NCBI GenBank assembly: GCA_029338615.1
Contig: JAQYAS010000066.1
Location: forward strand, 1 to 64,000
DNA: 64,000 nucleotides
DNA from: Clostridiales bacterium
GTDB lineage: Bacteria; Bacillota; Clostridia; Lachnospirales; Lachnospiraceae
Direction of reading: 5' to 3'
The notes under the pieces: generated by a model
What the model was told of the DNA's origin: nothing
Database searches by the model: none
The model's input: the letters and a program-made list of their open reading frames with translations, nothing else
Translations under genes and position numbers: made by a program
In this document: positions 60,581 through 64,000 of the stretch, piece after piece
How positions within the stretch are numbered: position 1 is the first letter of the stretch
Layout: each line of letters begins with the position of its first letter

Positions 60581-60662
60581 ATTTTTATACTTCCTTTTCA
60601 TTAGATGGAATCAATGATATACCATTAAATGTTAAAAGTAAATAAATTCTATTTTGTGCTGG

Positions 60663-60691
60663 TTTACTTCCATTTTTCTTTATGCTACTAT
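60663..60691 (+). promoter_or_regulatory. Promoter of the Lys-rich membrane-protein gene
   Basis: TTTACT (60663-60668) and TACTAT (60686-60691), 17-bp spacer, 34 nt before the start codon. Confidence 0.55.
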
Positions 60692-60724
60692 CAAATACAG
60701 CAATGTAATACGAAAGGAAAAATC

Positions 60725-61648
60725 ATGTCAAAGAAGAAAAAGAAAGCTCCGCAAAAAGCAGGTTCACAAAAAGCAGTATCACAAAAGCCGGTAAATAATC
60801 CTGATACTTCAGGCACACAGCCACCTGCCATGGAGAAGTTCAAAAAAATAAGCGCTGACGATGTTGATGAAAAAACAAATAAAAAACCAGTCAAGAAAAG
60901 CCTCTATGCAGATAACAATCTGGACATGCTGGAAATGTCCAAAAAAGAACGCAGGGCAGTCAGAAAAGATTTATATAGAAAAAATACCGATGGTATGACC
61001 CGCAAGGAACGCTTCTCGTATTTCTTTGATTACTACAAATGGCGTATCATCGCCCCGGTGCTTATAATAGCGTTTGTGAGTTACCTGTCAGTTACCATAT
61101 ATATGAATAAACGCCCTGTTGCTCTTGGTTTCGCAATACTCAACGCCCAGGATCTTGATGCTGTGGATCTGTCATTCGAGGATGACTTCATTGACCACTT
61201 CGGGATAACCGGAAGCTACCAGTTCAAGGAATCCACAGGACTTGACATCGACTACGACTATTACAACGAGCACGCTGAATATATTCAGACCAGCAATAGC
61301 ACAGATTACAGTATTCTGACATCAGACTGTGACCTCGGAAGCAATGATGTAATAATCAGCAACAGCACAGGTCTTCGGTACTGCGCTTCGCAGAACGTCA
61401 TTAAACCACTAAAGGGATATATGAGCGAAGCAGTCTATACAGCCCTTGAACCTTATATGGTATCATTTGACGATCCCAACGGAACCGAAAGAACATATGC
61501 CATCGATATAAGCGATACACAATTTGCAAAAAATCTCACGCTGGGATACCCGGATGTATATGTTGCTTTTCCTGGAGCTACAGATCGAAACTATACCAAC
61601 TCTTTGAGATTGCTTGAATATGCCCTCGGCATCGATCTTCCAGAATAA
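60725..61648 (+). CDS. Unknown single-pass membrane protein with Lys-rich cytoplasmic tail
   Basis: A 307-aa protein. Residues 1-105 are cytoplasmic, very basic and repetitive (SKKKKKAPQKAGSQKAVSQK), one helix lies at 107-127 (WRIIAPVLIIAFVSYLSVTI), and about 180 residues face outside (DLSFEDDFIDHFGITGSYQF and later PDVYVAFPGATDRNYTNSLR). The start at 60725 follows AAGGA by 6 nt. I recognise no family; the outside part looks like a mixed alpha/beta sensor or binding domain. It is transcribed alone, divergently from the hydrolase-like gene, and ends at a shared terminator. Confidence 0.8.
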   Translation: MSKKKKKAPQKAGSQKAVSQKPVNNPDTSGTQPPAMEKFKKISADDVDEKTNKKPVKKSLYADNNLDMLEMSKKERRAVRKDLYRKNTDGMTRKERFSYFFDYYKWRIIAPVLIIAFVSYLSVTIYMNKRPVALGFAILNAQDLDAVDLSFEDDFIDHFGITGSYQFKESTGLDIDYDYYNEHAEYIQTSNSTDYSILTSDCDLGSNDVIISNSTGLRYCASQNVIKPLKGYMSEAVYTALEPYMVSFDDPNGTERTYAIDISDTQFAKNLTLGYPDVYVAFPGATDRNYTNSLRLLEYALGIDLPE

Positions 61649-61652
61649 AACA

Positions 61653-61686
61653 AAAACGCATAGTGCTTACAAGCACTATGCGTTTT
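61653..61686. terminator. Bidirectional terminator
   Basis: Perfect 16-bp arms AAAACGCATAGTGCTT and AAGCACTATGCGTTTT with a 2-nt loop, between the convergent membrane-protein and ABC-F genes. Confidence 0.95.
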
Positions 61687-61704
61687 CGTTTTGCAGATAA
61701 TTAA

Positions 61705-63333
61705 TTATTCCTCATCAGAATCCATATTCATTACCTGTCTCTTTCTGGCAAGCTCGTCATTTGCAAGATACTCATCATATGTTGTCTGCTTGTCTATAAG
61801 GCCAGTATTTGTGATCTCTATGATTCTGTTTGCAGTTGTCTGTACAAACTGATGATCCTGTGATGAGAACAGAACTACACCTGGGAATTTTATCAGTGCA
61901 TTGTTGAGCGCTGTTATTGATTCCATATCAAGATGGTTGGTTGGCTCGTCAAGTATAAGAGTATTTGATCCCATGATCATAAGTTTTGACAGGAGACATC
62001 TTACCTTCTCTCCTCCTGACAAAACCTTAACCTTCTTGACTCCATCCTCGCCGGCAAAGAGCATTCTGCCGAGGAAACCTCTTACATATGTTGCATCTTT
62101 CTCATCTGAGTACTGTGTAAGCCAGTCTACAATTATCAGATCATTATCAAATTCTTTTGTATTGTCCTTAGGAAAATATCCCTGAGATGTCGTAACCCCC
62201 CATTTATAATTGCCCTCATCAGGTTCTTCCTCTCCCGCAAGGATCTTGAAGAGCATCGTAGTTGACTTTGTATTAGGTCCTACAAATGCGATCTTGTCAT
62301 CATGTCCAACCGTAAAAGAAACATCATCAAGAAGCTTTTCTCCATCAACAGTCTTGGATATATGTGAAACCGTGAGAACCTCATTTCCTATTTCTCTCTT
62401 CGGTCTGAAATCTATATATGGGTACTTTCTGCTTGATGGCTTTATATCGTCAAGCTCGATCTTCTCAAGTGCACGCTTACGTGATGTTGCCTGCTTTGAT
62501 TTGGATGCATTTGCTGAGAATCTCTGAATAAACTCCTGAAGCTCCTTGATCTTCTCTTCCTTCTTCTTATTCGCTTCCTTCATCTGTTTGATCATAAGCT
62601 GGCTTGACTCGTACCAGAAATCATAATTACCTGCATACAACTGAATCTTGCTGTAATCTATATCCGCAATCTGTGTACATACTTTATTAAGGAAGTATCT
62701 GTCATGAGACACAACTATAACCGTATTCTCAAAATTGATAAGGAACTCCTCAAGCCATGCGATTGCATCCATATCAAGGTGGTTGGTTGGCTCATCAAGA
62801 AGAAGAACATCCGGATTACCAAAGAGAGCCTGTGCAAGAAGAACCTTGACCTTAAGGCCTCCATCCAGATCTTTCATAACACTGTAATGATATTCTGTTC
62901 CAACTCCCAGTCCATTAAGAAGTGTCGAGGCGTCTGATTCTGCCTCCCAGCCGTTCATCTCTGCAAATTCAGCCTCAAGCTCCGCAGCCTTTACTCCATC
63001 TTCATCAGTGAAATCTTCTTTCATATATATAGCGTCTTTTTCTTTCATTATCTCATACAGACGCTTGTTGCCCATAATGACAGTATCCAATACCTGATAT
63101 TCATCATACTTATAGTGATCCTGCTGAAGGACAGACAATCTCTCTCCATCATTCATGGTCACATCACCCTTTGATGGCTCTATCTCTCCTGACAGTATCT
63201 TAAGGAATGTCGATTTACCAGCTCCATTCGCTCCTATAAGGCCGTAACAGTTTCCCTCTGTGAATTTAATATTCACATCCTCAAACAGAGCTTTCTTACC
63301 AAATCTCAATGTCACATTATTTGCACTAATCAT
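61705..63333 (-). CDS. ABC-F ribosome-associated ATPase (YbiT-like)
   Basis: A 542-aa soluble protein with two ATPase domains and no membrane part, the ABC-F layout of translation factors. Domain 1: Walker A GANGAGKST (34-42), degenerate signature DLDGGLKVKVLL and Walker B LLLDEPTNHLDMDA. A linker of about 80 residues (YAGNYDFWYESSQLMIKQMK, then KKEEKIKELQEFIQRFSANA) contacts the ribosome. Domain 2: Walker A is abnormal (GPNTKSTTMLFKIL, without GK), while signature LSGGEKVRCLL and Walker B LILDEPTNHLDMES are normal. The weak first signature is typical of the YbiT subgroup. It can be a housekeeping factor or give antibiotic protection; no resistance signature is evident. AAAGG lies about 11 nt upstream. 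Confidence 0.93.
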   Translation of the reverse strand: MISANNVTLRFGKKALFEDVNIKFTEGNCYGLIGANGAGKSTFLKILSGEIEPSKGDVTMNDGERLSVLQQDHYKYDEYQVLDTVIMGNKRLYEIMKEKDAIYMKEDFTDEDGVKAAELEAEFAEMNGWEAESDASTLLNGLGVGTEYHYSVMKDLDGGLKVKVLLAQALFGNPDVLLLDEPTNHLDMDAIAWLEEFLINFENTVIVVSHDRYFLNKVCTQIADIDYSKIQLYAGNYDFWYESSQLMIKQMKEANKKKEEKIKELQEFIQRFSANASKSKQATSRKRALEKIELDDIKPSSRKYPYIDFRPKREIGNEVLTVSHISKTVDGEKLLDDVSFTVGHDDKIAFVGPNTKSTTMLFKILAGEEEPDEGNYKWGVTTSQGYFPKDNTKEFDNDLIIVDWLTQYSDEKDATYVRGFLGRMLFAGEDGVKKVKVLSGGEKVRCLLSKLMIMGSNTLILDEPTNHLDMESITALNNALIKFPGVVLFSSQDHQFVQTTANRIIEITNTGLIDKQTTYDEYLANDELARKRQVMNMDSDEE

Positions 63334-63399
63334 TGACGTATATACCTTTCACTATTTGTTAAAATCTGCATATGCAGACATCTCCATATTCAGTGTCTT

Positions 63400-63428
63400 A
63401 GTATATCAATATGTACCTTTTGTGTCAA
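63400..63428 (-). promoter_or_regulatory. Promoter of the ABC-F gene
   Basis: TTGACA (63423-63428) and TATACT (63400-63405) on the minus strand, 17-bp spacer. A 14-bp palindrome TCTGCATATGCAGA (63365-63378) lies in the leader about 32 nt before the start codon. Confidence 0.85.
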
Positions 63429-63507
63429 CTTCACTTTATTTATACATGGTTCAGGCAGAAGCAGAATATATGCTTCCGCCCGTTTCCAAACTCTTCCAAT
63501 AGTATTT

Positions 63508-63690
63508 TTACAGATTCTTTACTATTGGATCATACAGATCAAGTTCACAGTGCTCTGTGTCTGTGAAATGATCGCATGACAGACAGCTTCTTCCTGTCAC
63601 ATCATTGGTGTGGCCCTTACATGAGCATTTCTTCTCATAGGCACTGCATCTCTCGGCAACTTCCCTGTAAGTTTCTGTTGAACTTCTCAT
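63508..63690 (-). CDS. Small Cys-rich protein, 60 aa
   Basis: A 60-aa protein with seven Cys and several His/Asp: RCSAYEKKCSCKGHTNDVTG, SCLSCDHF, EHCELDLYDPI. The spacing suggests a zinc or Fe-S site. AAGGAG lies 8 nt before the ATG at 63690, which supports translation, and a weak GGCGGAAGCA/TGCTTCTGCC hairpin follows the gene (63451-63482). I have seen similar short proteins ending CELDLYDPIV in Lachnospiraceae; no function is known. Confidence 0.75.
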   Translation of the reverse strand: MRSSTETYREVAERCSAYEKKCSCKGHTNDVTGRSCLSCDHFTDTEHCELDLYDPIVKNL

Positions 63691-63804
63691 TGTGCATCTC
63701 CTTTTTCTGCTTATATATATATTGCTTTATTATTATCTTCATTTTTTGTCATTATATTCACAGTCATTTTATACCGGTTCTTAATCATGTCCCTGTTCAG
63801 ATTC

Positions 63805-63833
63805 TTGACAACACACTATATATTAAGTACAAT
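63805..63833 (+). promoter_or_regulatory. Promoter of the DUF21 gene
   Basis: TTGACA (63805-63810) and TACAAT (63828-63833), 17-bp spacer, 47 nt before the predicted TTG start. Confidence 0.8.
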
Positions 63834-63879
63834 CAAAGTTAAAAATTTTAAAAAAATAAAAATGATTGGAGATGACAAA

Positions 63880-64000
63880 TTGGGCGCAGGTTCCATAATT
63901 AACATTATAATTCTGGTGGTGCTTATCGCACTGTCCGCATTCTTTTCTTCTGCTGAGACAGCACTCACTACAGTCAACAAGTTCTCTTTGAGGTCATTAG
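63880..64000 (+). CDS. CNNM/HlyC-CorC-type DUF21 membrane protein, cut by window edge
   Basis: Forty codons are present: a hydrophobic first helix (SIINIIILVVLIALSAFFSS) and the DUF21 signature AETALTTVNKFSLRSL. Full proteins have DUF21, two CBS domains and a CorC-HlyC domain and are linked to magnesium or other cation efflux. The start is read as TTG at 63880 because GGAG lies 8 nt upstream; an in-frame ATG at 63862 has no ribosome site and is the alternative. Confidence 0.85.
   Translation, partial: MGAGSIINIIILVVLIALSAFFSSAETALTTVNKFSLRSL

Overview
The window reads as a contiguous stretch of chromosome from a low-to-moderate GC, Gram-positive anaerobe of the Clostridia, most probably a Lachnospiraceae member of the Coprococcus/Roseburia type. 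The evidence is the dgt-dnaG-rpoD-trmK macromolecular-synthesis operon, consensus sigma-A promoters (TTGACA-17-TATAAT), AGGAGG ribosome sites, a T-box before aspS, lipoproteins with LxxC lipoboxes, an LTA-synthase-type enzyme, a DUF4317 protein and a small CxxC protein of a kind I associate with Lachnospiraceae. The genus is an inference. I see no prophage, insertion sequence, CRISPR array or plasmid origin. Nearly all protein genes lie on the minus strand; the plus strand carries a seven-gene tRNA cluster, rnpB, a DUF4317 gene, one unknown membrane protein and a DUF21 gene cut by the right edge.

Layout, left to right. 1-8.2 kb: a MacB-type ABC export system (two FtsX-like permeases, one cut by the left edge, an ATPase and a CARDB-like surface protein) with its own two-component system and a lipoprotein. 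8.3-17.3 kb: housekeeping genes (aspS with T-box, dus, an NSS amino-acid symporter, a PHP phosphoesterase, a GNAT-signal peptidase I fusion, guaB), and between aspS and a 71-aa gene a 209-bp almost continuous inverted repeat. 17.5-25.7 kb: an LTA-synthase-like enzyme with an unusual C-terminal extension, two identical tRNA-Gly genes, a small iron/heavy-metal locus (Fur-family regulator plus an HMA membrane protein interrupted by an in-frame TAG), a second two-component system and a divergent DUF4317 gene that share a direct-repeat operator. 25.8-31.7 kb: ion and solute transporters (CorA, SSS symporter, Na+/Ca2+-type exchanger, AEC carrier) and an Lrp-aroK pair. 31.9-32.7 kb: tRNA cluster Pro-Gly-Arg-His-Gln-Lys-Leu.

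32.8-43.7 kb: a small acidic membrane protein, pcrA, a PspA plus SPFH/zinc-ribbon pair, a coiled-coil protein, and then the most interesting pair in the window: a dikinase-like protein with ATP-grasp, unknown middle and phosphohistidine domains next to a class I glutamine-amidotransferase-fold hydrolase. This pair matches the L-glutamine kinase (Cj1418) and gamma-glutamyl-CDP-amidate hydrolase (Cj1417) of Campylobacter phosphoramidate biosynthesis, without the other enzymes of that pathway nearby. A nitroreductase, a C39-like cysteine peptidase and rnpB follow. 43.7-49.6 kb: udk-like kinase, trmK, rpoD, dnaG, dgt. 49.6-53.6 kb: 12-bp degenerate tandem repeats, then an ECF sigma, candidate anti-sigma and lipoprotein module. 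53.8-59.5 kb: a sugar ABC importer (binding protein, two permeases) followed by a DUF624 protein and a PrsA/SurA-like lipoprotein, with terminator-type hairpins between cistrons that could set expression steps. 59.5-64 kb: an alpha/beta-hydrolase with a degenerate active site, an unknown membrane protein, an ABC-F ATPase, a Cys-rich 60-aa protein and the start of a CNNM/HlyC-type membrane protein.

Starts were moved from the longest possible reading frame to the codon with the best Shine-Dalgarno spacing where the sequence clearly favours it. All family assignments come from motifs read by eye; no database search was run.
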